Origin: Erinaceus europaeus
Lineage: Eukaryota; Chordata; Mammalia; Eulipotyphla; Erinaceidae
Length of the DNA: 64,000 nucleotides
Direction: 5' to 3'
NCBI RefSeq assembly: GCF_950295315.1
Contig: NC_080177.1
Span: 77,469,096 to 77,533,095, forward strand
The notes below the pieces were generated by a model. It searched no databases. It saw only the letters and a program-made list of their open reading frames with translations, and was not told where the DNA came from. Made by a program: the position numbers and the translations under genes. Positions 11,488 through 25,600 of this stretch are shown in pieces; within the stretch, counting starts at the first letter, position 1; each line of letters starts with the position of its first letter.

Positions 11488-13111
11488 TTCTTTTTTTTGC
11501 CTCCAGGGTTATCGCTGGAGCTCGGTGCCTGCACTACAAATCCACTGCTCCTGGAGGCCATTTTCCCCATTTTGTTGCTCTTGTTGTGGCCCTTGTTGTT
11601 ATTGTTATTATTGTTGTCACTGCTGCTGCTGTTGTTGGACAGGACAGAGAGAAATGAAGAGAGGAGGGGAAGACAGAGAGGGAGAGAGAAAGACAGACAC
11701 CTGCAGACCTGCTTCACCGCCCATGAAGTGGCCCCCTGCAGGTGGGGAGTTGGGGGCTCGAACCGGGATCCTTGTGCTTTGTGCCATTTGTGTTTAAGCC
11801 GCTGCCCTACCACCCAGCTCCCCAGATTTCTTTTCTCAGTCCTTCCTCCTTTTTTCTCTCTTCTTCTTTTTCTTCCTTTCTCTTCCTTATATGCTTTTTT
11901 CTTTTGGAATTGCTGGGGCCTCACATATGCATGATTTTACCGCCCCAGTCCAACTTTTTCAGACTGACAGAGAGACACTAAAGTATTTGGAGCTTCCCAT
12001 GGGTGCTGGACTTCAGACCTGTCCTGGCAAGAGAGACACCCTGCCAGATAAGCTGACTCTCCAGCCCTGGACCCAGGTTTCTGTGACAGAACTAACGTTT
12101 TCTTAGGTCTCTAGGGCATGCTGTGTAGCTAGAACCATTCAGGATGGCAGCAGAGAGAAGTCAGCTCATAAACAGTGGGTTCTCTAGTTGAGAAAAGCTA
12201 CTAGACACTGAAGTCTGCCGCCCTGGCTTATTGAAGTCTGAGAAGGAATATCTTGCCTCATCTTGCACAATGCAGGTTTCTCAGAATACAGTTCCCTAGC
12301 TCCAGTTTCTGCGTAGAATTATTGACATGAATTTTTCCCTCTCTGTGTATGTTTTTGTAATGCTGATTTTTAATTTTATTTCATGGGGGGGGGGCATATG
12401 GGGAGAGGGACCAGAGCATCAGTCTGTCATATGCATTGCCCAGGATAAAACTCAGGACCTCATGCTTGTGAGTTCAACACTCCTCCTGGACCACTCACTC
12501 TTAAGTTGAACATCAACAGGACATTATAACATCACTGCTCAATTGTTTTAGATCTACTTGTTGTTACCATTTTGTTTTGTTTTTAATTTCTTCTCAAATC
12601 TTCAGGCTTCTATCTCAAGTCATTTGTATCCATTGAAATGTATTCTTTATTATTTCCTTTAGTAAGAATATTAGTGATGAACTTTTTATTACCTGCAAAT
12701 TTGTTCTTGGCTCTGGCAATGGTGCACCTGGTTGAACGCACAAGTTACTATGCACAAGAACCTAGGTGGAGCCCCTAGTCCTCACCTGCAGGGGCAGTGA
12801 AGCAGGGCTTGCAGGTGTTTCTCTCTTCCTCTCCCTCTCTAACTTCCACTTTCCTCTCAGTCTCTCTATCCTATTAAATAAAAGGGGTAGGGGAAGGAAA
12901 AAATGGCCTCCAGGAACAGCAGATTTCATTGTTTGGGCACTGAGTCCCAGAGATAACCCTGGTGGCGATTAAAAAGAAAATGTGTTCATTTTATTTTTCT
13001 TTCTCTTTCTTTTCTTTTTTTTTAATAATTTATTTCTTTATTGGGGAATTAATGTTTTACATTCAACAGTAAATACAATAGTTTGTATATGCATTTCTTT
13101 CTTTCTTTCTG

Positions 13112-13147
<36 letters not shown>

Positions 13148-16100
13148 TCCTTTTTTCATCCCAGAGTACATTTGTTAACACTGGCTTGAGGGCTGGGAAG
13201 GGGGAAGGGGAGTAGTGGTATTAGTGGAATTGAACCTGGGACTTTGGAGCCTCAGGCATCAAAGTCTTTTTGCATAACCATTATGCTATCTCCCCCACCC
13301 ACATTTTCATTTTTGAAGATAACTCTGATGGGTAGATGTTTCATGTGGCCATTCCTTTCTTTTTGTCATCACTGGGTCTTCGCTGCTCCAGGTCAGCCTC
13401 TGATAACAGGACTAACACTGCAAGAACAACTGTCCTGTCAAGGCGGGACTGTCTTCTTCCTCATTTTGTGGTTCCATGCCTAGCTTAGGTCTTGACACAC
13501 AGTGGGGGCTCGCATCTAAATTCAGACCCCAGGGGGAAAGTAGGGAAGTGGTGACAGCAGCCAATATTTATTGAGTCATTACTGTGCGCCTGTGACTGTT
13601 GTCAGTGATTCCCGTGAATGAAGTCATTTAGTCCTCATAGCTGACCCATTCGGCAGGCACTTCGCTTATACTGTCATTAGTTAGTAGTCTATCATGGAGA
13701 AGAGGATGGTACATGAAAAACTAGAGCATTTTTAAGTGGTATAATTAAAAGCAGTAGATCCTGATCCAAACACTCTTGCTCCCAAGGCCCAGACCCTGTA
13801 ACACACTGGGTCTGGGCACTGTAGCCTGAAGACAAGGTTTTTTATAGCTCACGAAAAATGTTTTTAAAGAGTTATTAGCATTGACATAGAGAGTTGTTGC
13901 AAAAGTCACAAGGGCAACAAAAGGGAATAAATAAATATTTAAAAAATATATGTATCTTTTGCCGTCTGAGTTATCGATGGGGCTCAGTGCACAGCTACAC
14001 TATTCCAGCGGCTTTATTTTAATTTTTTTAAGCTTTTTAAAATTTTTTAATATTTATTTATTTCCTTTTTGTTGCCCTTGTTGTTTTTATTGTTGTTGTA
14101 GTTATTGTTATTGATGTCGTCGTTGTTGGATAGGACAGAGTGAAATGGAGAGAGGAAGGGGAAGACAGAGAGGAGGAGAGAAAGACAGACACCTGCAGAC
14201 CTGCTGCACCGCCTGTGAACCTGGGGCCTCGAACCGGGTTCCTTGCGCCCGCCCTTTGCGCTTTTGCTTAACCCGCTGTGCCACCGCCCGACTCCCATTT
14301 TTTAATTTTTTTTTTAATTTACTGTATTACTGGATAGAGACAGAAAAGCACTGAGAGTGGAGGGATAGATGGAGGAGGAGAGACAGAGATACCTGCAGCA
14401 CTGCTTCGCCACTTGTGAAATTTTCCCCAGCAGGTGGGGACCAGTGGCTTGAACTGGGGTCCCTATGCACTGTGATGGGAGCACTGAACCAGGTGTGCCA
14501 CTGTCTGGCCCCTTTATTATTTTTTTTATAGCGGGTGAGAGACAGAGAGAGATAGACAGGGAGACAGAGAAGAGACACCTGCAGCACTTCACTACCTGGG
14601 GAGTTTCCCCGTCTGCAAGTGGGGACGGGGACCTTCAGCACAGGGACATGGGTGCCTTATCTACCTTCTGGCCCTAAGGATTATTTTTCAAGGGTGGGGC
14701 AAAGGGGAAGATGAAGAATACTTGGCAGAAACCTCTGTGGCCTACAAAGTCTGCCTTTACTCTCTGGTCCTAGACAAAGACGCTTTGCTGCCCCCGCCCC
14801 GTCCCGGGCCTTGCCACGTTTGCCTAACTGGTCCAGTGACAGACTGAGCTCTGCAGCTGAGTGGCGCTTGGGTTTGCCAGGGCATAGGGGGCTGAGCTAC
14901 CTTGCTTGTTTCCTTTTTCCTTCTCTAGGCCGAGGACATGAGTGTCAAGTCGGAGGGGGAGCCAACAGTGCGGAAACCAAAGCAGCGGCTGCGTCCTGAG
15001 CCTCTGATCATCCCCACCAAGGCGGGCACCTTCATCGCCCCTCCCGTCTACTCCAACATCACCCCATACCAGAGCCACCTGCGATCTCCCGTCCGCCTTG
15101 CGGACCACCCCGCCGAGCGGAGTTTTGAACTGCCTCCCTACACACCGCCCCCCATTCTCAGCCCTGTGCGGGAAGGCTCCGGCCTCTATTTCAATGCCAT
15201 CATGTCAACCAGCAGCATCCCGGCCCCTCCTCCCATCACACCAAAGAGTGCCCATCGCACTCTGCTCCGGTCTAGTGAGTTTCCCTGCAGTGGGCCTGGG
15301 GGTGGGGGAGGGCAGGATCTAAACTCCACTTCTGGGACTGCTGGGGACTGGGCTGGAAGGGCATAGAAAAAGGGGGTGTCTGTTCTCTTCTGAGAGCCAG
15401 CAGGAAATTGCCGTGGCTCAAGATCACCACGGGTTGTTGAGGGAGGGTGTCAGCCCAACTGTATTGGTTCAAATCCCAAATCCACCACTTAGGACTACAC
15501 CCCTTTGAGCCTCAGTTTCTTCAGTATTTAATTGAGAATGTTAGTTGGATTTTTTTTTTTCAACTTTAGAGCTATACTGAGTAATGGTTCACAGTATACT
15601 CTTTTATTTTAGTATTATTTTTTGTCCATTTGTTTTGTCTCCAGGGTTATCACTGGGCTCAGTGCTGGCACTACAAATCCAGTGCTGGGGGGGGGGGCAT
15701 TTTTTCCATTATTTTTATTGGATAGGACAGAGAGAAATTGAGAGAGGAGAGGAGGATAGAGAGGGACGAGAAATATAGATACCTGTAGACCTGCTTCACT
15801 GCTTGTGTAGCAACTCCCCTGCAGGTGGGGACTGGGGACTCAGACTGGCATCCTTGCCCAGTTCCTTGCGCTTCATACTATGTGCACTTAACTGCCCGCC
15901 CCCCCCCCCAGTATACTTTTTTTTTCCACCGCTCCCATCACCAAAGTCTGTCTCCACCCTGACAACCCTCATAGAGAACCACAACAGTTCTCCCGGTCTT
16001 AGACTGTAGTTGACATTTTTTCTCCACATTCGTTTGTTCGGTTCTCTATATTCCACACATGACTGAAACCATTCTGTAGTTCAAACCCCAAATCCACCAC

Positions 16101-16575
16101 TTATGCAAGTCATTTAAATGCTTTGGGCCTCAGTTTCTTCAGTATTTAACTGAGAATGTTAGTTGGATTTGTCAAGATTTGATTGCTGTGGGTCCACTAA
16201 TAGCAATTTCCTATGGATTGACCCAGTAGCTTCCTCAAGGGATTATGATGAGGACAGACCCACTAGCACATACAAAGCTCATAACATCATGTCTGGTGCA
16301 TCACATTTACTCTTTTAAAAAGGTGTTTTGTGTTTGCTGCTTTTTAATTATTTTTCAGAGTCTGAACCTTGCCAATGAAGGATTTCATCACTTCAGCCCT
16401 TTTTCCTTTCAGCCAGAGAGACAAAGCAGAGCCCCTTTCCAGCCCCTTACACTCATCTGAGACACCACAGTACTTGAGCTTCCTCCACTGCCATCACACA
16501 TCCCATAGGACTTGAACCTCCAAGAGGAGACATTTTGGGTGGCCTCCGTGGTGAATTGATGAAAAATGTTGAGAG

Positions 16576-16618
<43 letters not shown>

Positions 16619-19600
16619 CCATTTCTCCCTGAGGAAAAAAGGGATGATCCTGCCCCCTTAGGCTAGCGGGGAGGATTTTGCAGGCATGAACAACCAGAGG
16701 CAGCACCAGGTTAACCTCTGACCTCATCCATGCCATGGCTCTCTGGTGCCTCCTTTTTTTTTTGTTTACTATTTAATTTATTCCCTTTTGTTGACCTTGT
16801 TTTATTGCTGTAGTTATTATTGTTGTTGATGTCGTCTTTGTTGGATAGGACAGAGAAATATGGAGAGAGGAGGGGAGACAGAGAGGAAAAGAGAAAGACA
16901 GACACCTGCAGACCTGCTTCACTGCCTGTGAAGCGACTCCCCTGCAGGTGGGGAGCTGGGGGCTGGAACCGGGATCCTTAGGCTGGTCCTTGCGCTTTGC
17001 GCCACCTGCACTTAACCCACTGCGCCACAGCCCGACTCCCTGGTGCCCCCTTCTGTCTGTGGGCTGGAAAGAGTTCTCCCTGGACCGGCCAGCTGCAGGC
17101 CCTCTAGAAGATTTGAAACTTCCCTCCCCACCCACATTGTGCAGGAAGAGGTCGGTGTAGCGAATAGACTGGTAGCCGAGAGACCACCTGTCCTCCACAG
17201 AGCACTCGGGTGAAACCGCACAACGCCTGCGTCCTGTGTGGGCAGAGAGTACAGGGACATGGTGGGGTTGTCTTGGAAGCTTGGGAAGCAGAAGTTTCCA
17301 GGCTGTGAGTGCAGCTGACTCTAAGCACTCAGGTCTGCAGAGGCTTCTAGCCCGAGGTGAAAGCATTCAGGAGAGGGTGGGGCTAGAGCTCTGGGCGGGA
17401 AGGGGCGAGCTCCGGCTCTGCGGAGGAAGTGCTTGCTGCAGAGGCCTGGAGGTAGGATTGTGCAGGGGGTGGGGGCTAGGCCCAGAGCCTCTTCCGGAAT
17501 GGAGGGGCTTGCATGGGCGGAGGGGCTGCACTTTGCACTCGGCTGAGGAGCTCAGGTTCGGTGCACGCTGCAGAGGCGAATCCGCAGACTTTTGTTTTGG
17601 GAGTGAGTCTTGACCATGTGGTGTGTTGAGATTATTAATGCAGGGGAAGTTGAGGCAGGGGAAGGGGTGAAGGAGTGAGACCATATTGCAATTGTGGGTT
17701 AAATAGTGGAGTTGATTGCGTTTCGTGGGAGCTCCTGGAGCAGGGACATGACTTTAGGAGTGGCATTGGTGTGGTGGTGAGAGTGATTGCCAGCACTTAC
17801 AGAGGGCCAGGCTCTGTGCGTGGCTTCAGCCACCTATCATGCCAACCCCGGGGAATTGGAAATAATCGTCTCTTGGGGCCTGTGTGAAAACGGAGGCACC
17901 CACATGCTTAGCAGAGTCACGGCTCCCCTCACCGTTGCAACACTGCAGAGCCAGGGCTCCAGGCCCGACTTCTAGGCATGAACCTCTGTGTTACCTCTGT
18001 GGTTCTTTTGCATGCAGAGCTGCCCCCCCCCAGAGGTTTTTTTAGGGATTTGTTGAAGGAGAGAGGGTTCCATTCACTAACCTGTTCTTTGTCCCACAGA
18101 TAGTGCTGAAGTCACCCCCCCTGTGCTCTCTGTGATGGGGGAGGCCACCCCAGTGAGCATTGAGCCGTAAGTGCAGCCCTGCCTCGCCCCATGCTGTGAG
18201 GGTGGTTGGTGGGATCTGGTGCTTCCTGTGAGGAAGAGGAGGGTTCTCGAGGCCTCTCTGGGTTTCTGCAGACAGCTCTGGGCTTACCTGCTGGCACCCT
18301 GCTTCTTTGGAAGAGCAGTCCAAGGGACACTCCTTGTCTGGGCATCAGGTGCCTGGAAGTTAGGTGGCTTCTGAGGTACCACGTCCCATCAGGCCCTGTG
18401 AGCCTGCAGAGTGTAAACAGGGCTTCCTCTCGCCTTCCTCAGGGCCTGGAAACACCAGGTGTCACTTGTCAGGCTGCCTTCACGGTCCTGATCCCCTTAC
18501 AGCTCGCCGGGGGCCTTGTTCTCGCCTCTCGCAGCTACCCCTGCAGCTCTCCTCACCACCCTCTAACTCCAGGAGAAAGTGGGGGCTCTTAGTCTCACGG
18601 AGAGACCACTCACTCCCTTCCCATCCCACCCCCGCAGGCGGATCAACGTGGGCTCCCGGTTTCAAGCAGAAATCCCATCAATGAGGGACCGTGCTCTCGC
18701 AGCTGCAGACCCCCACAAGGCCGACTTGGTGTGGCAGCCCTGGGAGAACCTGGAGGGCAGCCGGGAGAAGCAGAGGCAAGGTGGGAGAGGGGCCCGAGCC
18801 AGCAAGGGACGCGTCGGGCTGGAGGGAAGGTACAGGGTAGGCCTGAGACTGACCTCTCCTTTTCCCCACACTCCGTGAACCCAGTGGAAGACCTACTGAC
18901 AGCTGCCTGCTCCAGCATTTTCCCTGGAGCTGGCACCAACCAGGAGCTGGCTCTGCACTGCCTACATGAGTCCAGGGGAGACATCCTGGTGAGACAGCGC
19001 CCCCGAGTGGTGGGAGGACCCCCTGGGAGGATGCCATGGGTGGGAGCCTGCTGTTCAGGAGCCGGGCCTGCTGGAAGGCTGATCAGAAGCATGTGGGAAG
19101 CTCTGGCCACACTGCAAGGTGCATAGACTTAACCCAAAGGAACCCTAGTTCCAAACACTAGATTTTGCTGTGTGGGGCTCTCCCACCCATCTCAGTCCCT
19201 GATAGTTGGAATTGTGCCTGTAACTGCCTACCTTGGGGGCCGTGTGTTCCCTCTCCAGGCACCCCATGGCTTCACTCCTGAGCAGCCCACCCTGTATGTC
19301 CTGACCGATCTTTCGCTTCCCTCAGGAAACGCTGAATAAGCTGCTACTGAAGAAGCCGCTGCGGCCTCATAACCACCCACTGGCAACATATCACTACACA
19401 GGTGAGTCTGGCGGTGGGCCTGGCCTCCAGGGGCACCGAGTCACACTGGGTAGGGGAAGGCACTGGGAGGTGGAGAGACAAGCAGACAAGAGCCAGAGTG
19501 ACAGAATTGACACCTAAACTGGAGTAGCTTCCTGTGCACTACAGAAGACGGGGAGAAGGGTGTGAGCAGGTGGGAACCCATCCCAGTAAGAGGAACCGTA

Positions 19601-22600
19601 GGACACTGCTGGTCGGTCCTGCTGGCGCCATCCACGCTGGCATCAGGCAACTGGAATTTGGACGGTTCCTGAGGTGCCCCACCCCATCTGGGCATTGTGA
19701 GCCTGTGGAGTCATCACAGCAGCCCTGTGTGGGTCCCTGCTGAGTCTGCCGGCTGCTTCCTCTTGCATAGTCCTTACCAGTGCGTCTTCTGACGATAGGT
19801 CTCTTTTCCACACGTGAGGAGGGTGTCTCCTGCTTGGTAAGAGCAGAAACAAGATGTGTAGTCAGCTCTAAACACAGCAGAGACATGGGTGGGTGATGTC
19901 ACACACTGGAACAGCTCCCCCGACCTCCACCCCCCAGTGCCCGTAGTCCGCTCCACCTCACCACCCTGATTCCCCCCTTGCCCCGCAGGCTCAGATCAGT
20001 GGAAGATGTCTGAGAGGAAGCTCTTCAACAAAGGCATGGCCATCTATAAGAAGGATTTCTTCCTGGTGCAGAAGCTGGTGAGCTGAGTCTGTTTCAGGGG
20101 CAAGTGAGGGGGGCAGGAATTCCCTGCGTGATTTCTGGCTCCCCCTGCTGGAATGGGGAGGCAGCTGTAATTTGCTAACAAGACCTCTTAAGAGCAGTTA
20201 GGTCAAGCTACGGAGACAGCATAGTGGTTTCCACAAAAGACATTCATGCTTGAAGCTCCCAGGTCCCATATTTTATACCTGGTACCAGCATAAGGCAGAG
20301 CTAAGCAGTGCTCTAGTGAACAGTAAATTAAAAAAATGTTTGGGGCCTGGTTAAGCACACACATTATAGTGCACAAGGGTGCAGGTTCAAGCCCCTGGTC
20401 CCCACCTGCAGGGGGAAAGCTTCACTAGTGTGAAGCAGTGCTGCAGGTGTTTCCATGTCTCTTTCTCTATCTTCCCTTCCCTCCCAACTTCTCTGTCTCT
20501 AAATAAATATTAAAAATTAAAAACTGGGGGGTCGGGCGGTGGCGCAGTGGGTTAAGTGCAGGTGGCGCAAAGCGCAGGAACCGGAGTAAGGATCCCGACT
20601 CCGGTCCCCACCTGCAGGGGAGTCACTTCACAGGCGGTGAAGCAGGTCTGCAGGTGTCTGTCTTTCTCTCCACCTCTCTATCTTCCCCTCCTCTCTCCAT
20701 TTCTCTCTGTCCTATCCAACAACAAACAATATCAACAATGGTAATAATAATGACCACAACGAGGCTACAGCAATAACCAGCAATAACCCTAGAGGGGAAA
20801 AATAATAATAATAATAATAAAATAATTTTATGTTTTTTAGGGCTGGGCAGTGGTGCAAACAGTAAAGCACACAAGTTACCATGTATGAGGACCTGGGTTC
20901 AAGGCCCTGGTCCCCACCTGCAGGGGGAGCTTAGCAAGCAGTGAAGCCTCTCTTTTCTTCTGCCGCCCCTCCCTTTCTTTCTGCCTCTATCATAATAAAT
21001 AAATGGAAGCAGCTGCCACCAGAAGCAGTGGACTTACCATACAAGCTCTGAACCCCATCGATAACACTGGTGGCAAAAAAAAAAAAAAAGAAAGAAAATC
21101 ACTTTTTTTTTTTGCCTCCAGGGTTATTGCTGGGGCTCGGTGCCTGCACCATGAATCCACTGCTCCTGGAGGCTATTTTTTCCCTTTTTTTTTTTTTTTT
21201 TGCCCTTGTTTTTTTTTATCGTTGTGGTTATTATTGTTGTCATTGATGTCATTTTTGGATAGGACAGAGAGACATGGAGAGAGGAGGGGAGAAAGAGGGG
21301 GAGAGAAAGATAGACATCTCCAGACCTGCTTCACCACTCATGAAGTGACCCCCCTGCAGGTGGGGAGCTGGGGGTTTGAACTGGGATCCTTATGGTCTTT
21401 GCTCTTGGCGCCACCTACGCTTAACCCACTGTGCTACTGCCTGACCCCCAAAATCACATTCATTTATTTATTTATTTTAATTTTTTTATATTTATTTTCC
21501 CTCTTGTTGCCCTTGTTTTTCATTGTTGTTGTAGTTATTGTTGTTGATGATGTTGTCATTGTTAGATAGGACAGAGAGAAATGGAGAGAGGAGGGGTAGA
21601 CAGAGAAGGGGAGAGAAAAACAGACACCTGCAGACCTGCTTAACCACCTGTGAAGTGACTCCCCTGCAGGTGGGGAGCCGGGGGCTCAAACCAGGATCCT
21701 TATGCCGGTCCTTGCGCTTTGCACCACGTGCACTTAACCTGCTGAGCTACCGCCTGACTCCCAAAATCACATTTTTTTAAAGAAGAGAAGTTATAGAGAG
21801 TCGGGCGATAGTACAGCAGGTTAAGCGCACATGGCGCAAAATGCAAGGGCCGGTGTTAGGATCCCGGTTTGAGTCCCCAGCTCCCCACCTGCAGCGGAGT
21901 CGCTTCACAAGCGGTGAAGCAGGTCTACAGGTGTCTGTCTTTCTCTCCCCCTCTCTGTCTTCCCCTCCTCTCTCCATTTCTCTCTGTCCTATCTAACGGC
22001 GATGACATCAGTAACCACAACAATAATAAAAAATAAATAAATATAAAAAAATTTTTAAAAAGAGAGAAGTTATGGCAGTACCGCTAAGTAACCCAGAATC
22101 AGTTCTCTAATCAGAGCACAGAGGGAAACAAAACAAACAAAAACGAATCCTGGGCTGGGGAGAGCTCATTGAGCAGAGTGTCCATATTGCCGTGTACGTG
22201 ACCCAGCCTTTAGTTCTGGCACCACATGGTGTAAGTGCAGTGGCAACGGGAGAAGCTTCAGTTCTGTAGTATCTGTCTCACTCATTACACAGATTTCCAA
22301 ATGAAAAGACAGATGGCCCAGAGCAATGAAATCACGCACGGTTCCAGTAAACAAGCAAGCAAACAAGCAGGCCTTTTTGGTTCTGGGCCCCTTTCATCAA
22401 CTTAGGGTAGTGTGACTATATTGAGGATGTGGCCTGGCGGGCCACCAGAGCTAGTGGTGTGTCAGACTTCAAATACTGGCTTGCCTGAGGGAGTATAAGA
22501 GGAGGCCTCAGGCAGCGGTGAAGCCTCCCTCACCAGACTGGGGGACATTGAAAGCCACCATTTAGAGGGGACCGGGTGTATTAGGAGTGGTATGGCCTAG

Positions 22601-25600
22601 ACAAAAGCCACAAGTCATAGGGGGCTGAGAGGTCACCCTAAGGTGAGGGAATGGAGAGCCAGCAAGTGCCCATGTAACTGACCTGGGTACCTTTGCCCAC
22701 TTCCTGTCTGCTCTGGGGCTCAGTGGGCTCACTAGAGGCCTAATTTCCCTTTATCTTCTATGTTCTTTTGGGAGGGTAGAGTGCATGCTTTGCTAATCCA
22801 GGGACTTGTAGCTTTTTAGCCCTTCTCAAGAAAACCGATCCTTGGGAGAATGAGTTTTGTGGCTCTCTGGGCAAAGGCTCCAAGAACACAGACTTTGCTC
22901 CAGGGAGTGCAGGTTGAGCAGAGCCTACTCCGGTGACCACAGCAAGCACCATGATGCCTTCTCCAGGGCACATGCTGGAAGGGCAGGCTGGTGTCTAGTT
23001 ATAGTCCATTCTTTAAGAAGCCTGTGTGTCTAGAGAAGTGACTCAGCTCATAGAGTGTTGGACTTAGGTTCCCAGTTCAATCCCTAGCACTGCATGTGCC
23101 AGAGTGTACTCTGGTTTCATTTTCTCCCCCTCTCTGCCTCATGTGAAACTCCCTCTAGTATGTAGTCAATAAAATAAATCTTAAAAAAGAAGAAAGAGGG
23201 AGCTGGGCAGTAGTGCAGTGCGTTAAGCACAGGTGGCACAAAGCACCAGGACCGGTGTGAGGATCCCGGCTCGAGCCCCCGGCTCGCCACTTGCAGGGGG
23301 GTCTCTTTACAGGCGGTGAAGCAGGTCTGCAGGCGTCTTTCTCTCCCCCTCTCTGTCCTATCCAACAGCGATGACATCAGTAACAACAATAATAGCTACA
23401 GCAATAAAACAAGGGCAATAAAAGGAAATAAATATTTAAAAAAAAGAAAAAAGAAACTTTTTTGTTTTGCAACTGGGGCACTGCTCAGCTCTTGACTGTT
23501 GGTGCTGGAACTTGGAATTTCTTGTGTGCACGTCTTGTGTACTGCCGCTGTACTGCCTCCCTGGCCCCAAATAAAATAGTTTTCTGTTCATTTTCTTTTC
23601 CTGAACACCCCACTCCTTGATTCCCACTCCTGGGAAGCACATGCCTGTGAAATTCACTGAGGCACCTCAGATGTCTTAATGAAAAGGACAGACCCCTAGT
23701 CAGTCAGTCAACAGATGATCAGAGAGAACTGAAAGTGAGAATGCACGTAGAATTCATTTTTTATTTATTAGTTATTTTATTTTACTAGAGCACTGCTCAA
23801 CTCTGACTTATGGTGCTGCTGGAACCTTTGGTGCTTCAGTCATGAAAGTCTTTTTGCATAACCACTATGCTATCTCCCCAGCCCTGCACACAGAATCGTA
23901 TTCTTAGGCCGGTCCTTGCACATCGCACCATGTGCACTCAATCCCACTGTGCCACTGCCCGAGAATCTTAAATCTTATTAATAAAAATGTGACTTGGCTA
24001 TTCCTAGACAAAGCTAGTTTCTTTCCTCCTCACTGGACCCCTTGGGTCCTGGGGGTAGGACTTCCCAGCTCCCACCAGTACCACTTAGCTGGGTGGCTGA
24101 GTATTTTGGGAGGGGGGGGGATTTAGAAATCTAGAGTCATTTGAGGAATAGCAGGAAAAAACGCAAGGTTCCAGCTGAAGTGTACGTGTCATGGTGAGGT
24201 TGGGGGTGGCTGGGGGGCGGGTAGGATCTCACAGTTCACCTAGTCTCACACAATACACAAAAGGTACTTGCTAAGGTCATACCTCCATCTGGTGGCAGAG
24301 AGAGGAGCACTGTTTTAACCTTCTTCCTCTCCAAGCCTTTCTTGTAACGTGTACACTCAAGCCAGCGTGCTACCGCCTGGCCCCTCAGCCACGTCATTCT
24401 TGTTAGCTTCACAATTCCACTGTGACATAGGGCATTCTGACATGTTTCTGTCCTCACTTGTCACTCACTGCCATCCAAAGACAAATGACCTTGTATGGTT
24501 GATGAAAGAAGGGAGTCTTAAGTGGGCTCTGAATGTGGATGGTATCCAGACTCCTCCCATTTGTGTTTTATCCTGAAAAGCTTCAAGCCTACAGCTACAT
24601 TGAGAGACTTGCACCATCACCAGGCATATGGTCCTCGCTTAGATTTACCAGTTGTTAATATTTCTCACATTTGCTTTTTGTCCCTATGTAAACATGTGTA
24701 TATACATATATACACACACATATATGTATGTATATGTAAATGTATATACACACACATATATATATGTATGTATATATAAATGTATACACACACACACACA
24801 CATCTTGCTCTCACTCTTGCTCTCTTAGCTAATGATTAAAAGCAAGTTGTAGGGGTTGAAGGATAATTCACATGAGAGAGCATATATTGTGCCAAGCCCT
24901 GGGTTTGAGCCCTTGCACCACATGGGAGAAGCTCCATGGGTGGTAGAGTAGGGCTGTTATTTCTTTATCTACTTAAAAAGGAGGAGAGTGAAAGAAAAGC
25001 AAGATTGGCCTGGCAGCCAGGTGGTGGCGCACCTGATTGTGCATGTTACAGTGCACGAGGACCCAGGTTCAAACCCCCCAGCCCCCACCTGCAGGGGGAA
25101 AGCTTCACAAATGGTGGAGCAGTGCTGCAGGTGTCTCTCTGTTTGTCTCTTCCTCTCAATTTCTGGCTGTCTTTTATCAAATAAATAATAAAGATGCAAA
25201 GTTTTTATTATTATTATTAAAAGAGAAAGATTGTCCTGCGAGTAGTGAAATCATACCAGCACACATACACAAAAGCAAGTTGTACTGAAAAAGGATAATT
25301 CTCTCACAAAACCACAGTGCCGCTGCCACACTCAAGAAACTTCAGTAGATGCGGTGATACTCTCCGGTATGAATTCATATGCCAGTCTTTTTTTTTTTTT
25401 TTTTTTTTTTTTTAGCTGCCTCCTCCTCCTCCTCCTTCTTTTTCTAGTAATGCTGAAGCTATTGATGAATGATGGTCAGTATATGGCGCAGAGAGTATTC
25501 ACTGCAGAAATACCTGTATTTCCTAGGTTTACCACAGTTTGGGCCTTGAGACTAAAAGGGGGAGGTGCAGGGACTAGACTGACTGGAATACCCTCAGGCA

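Noticed and set aside
11362..11934. 190-codon frame with hydrophobic and Leu-rich stretches
   Set aside because: It arises from (TTTA)/(TTTC) repeats and a SINE, not a membrane protein.
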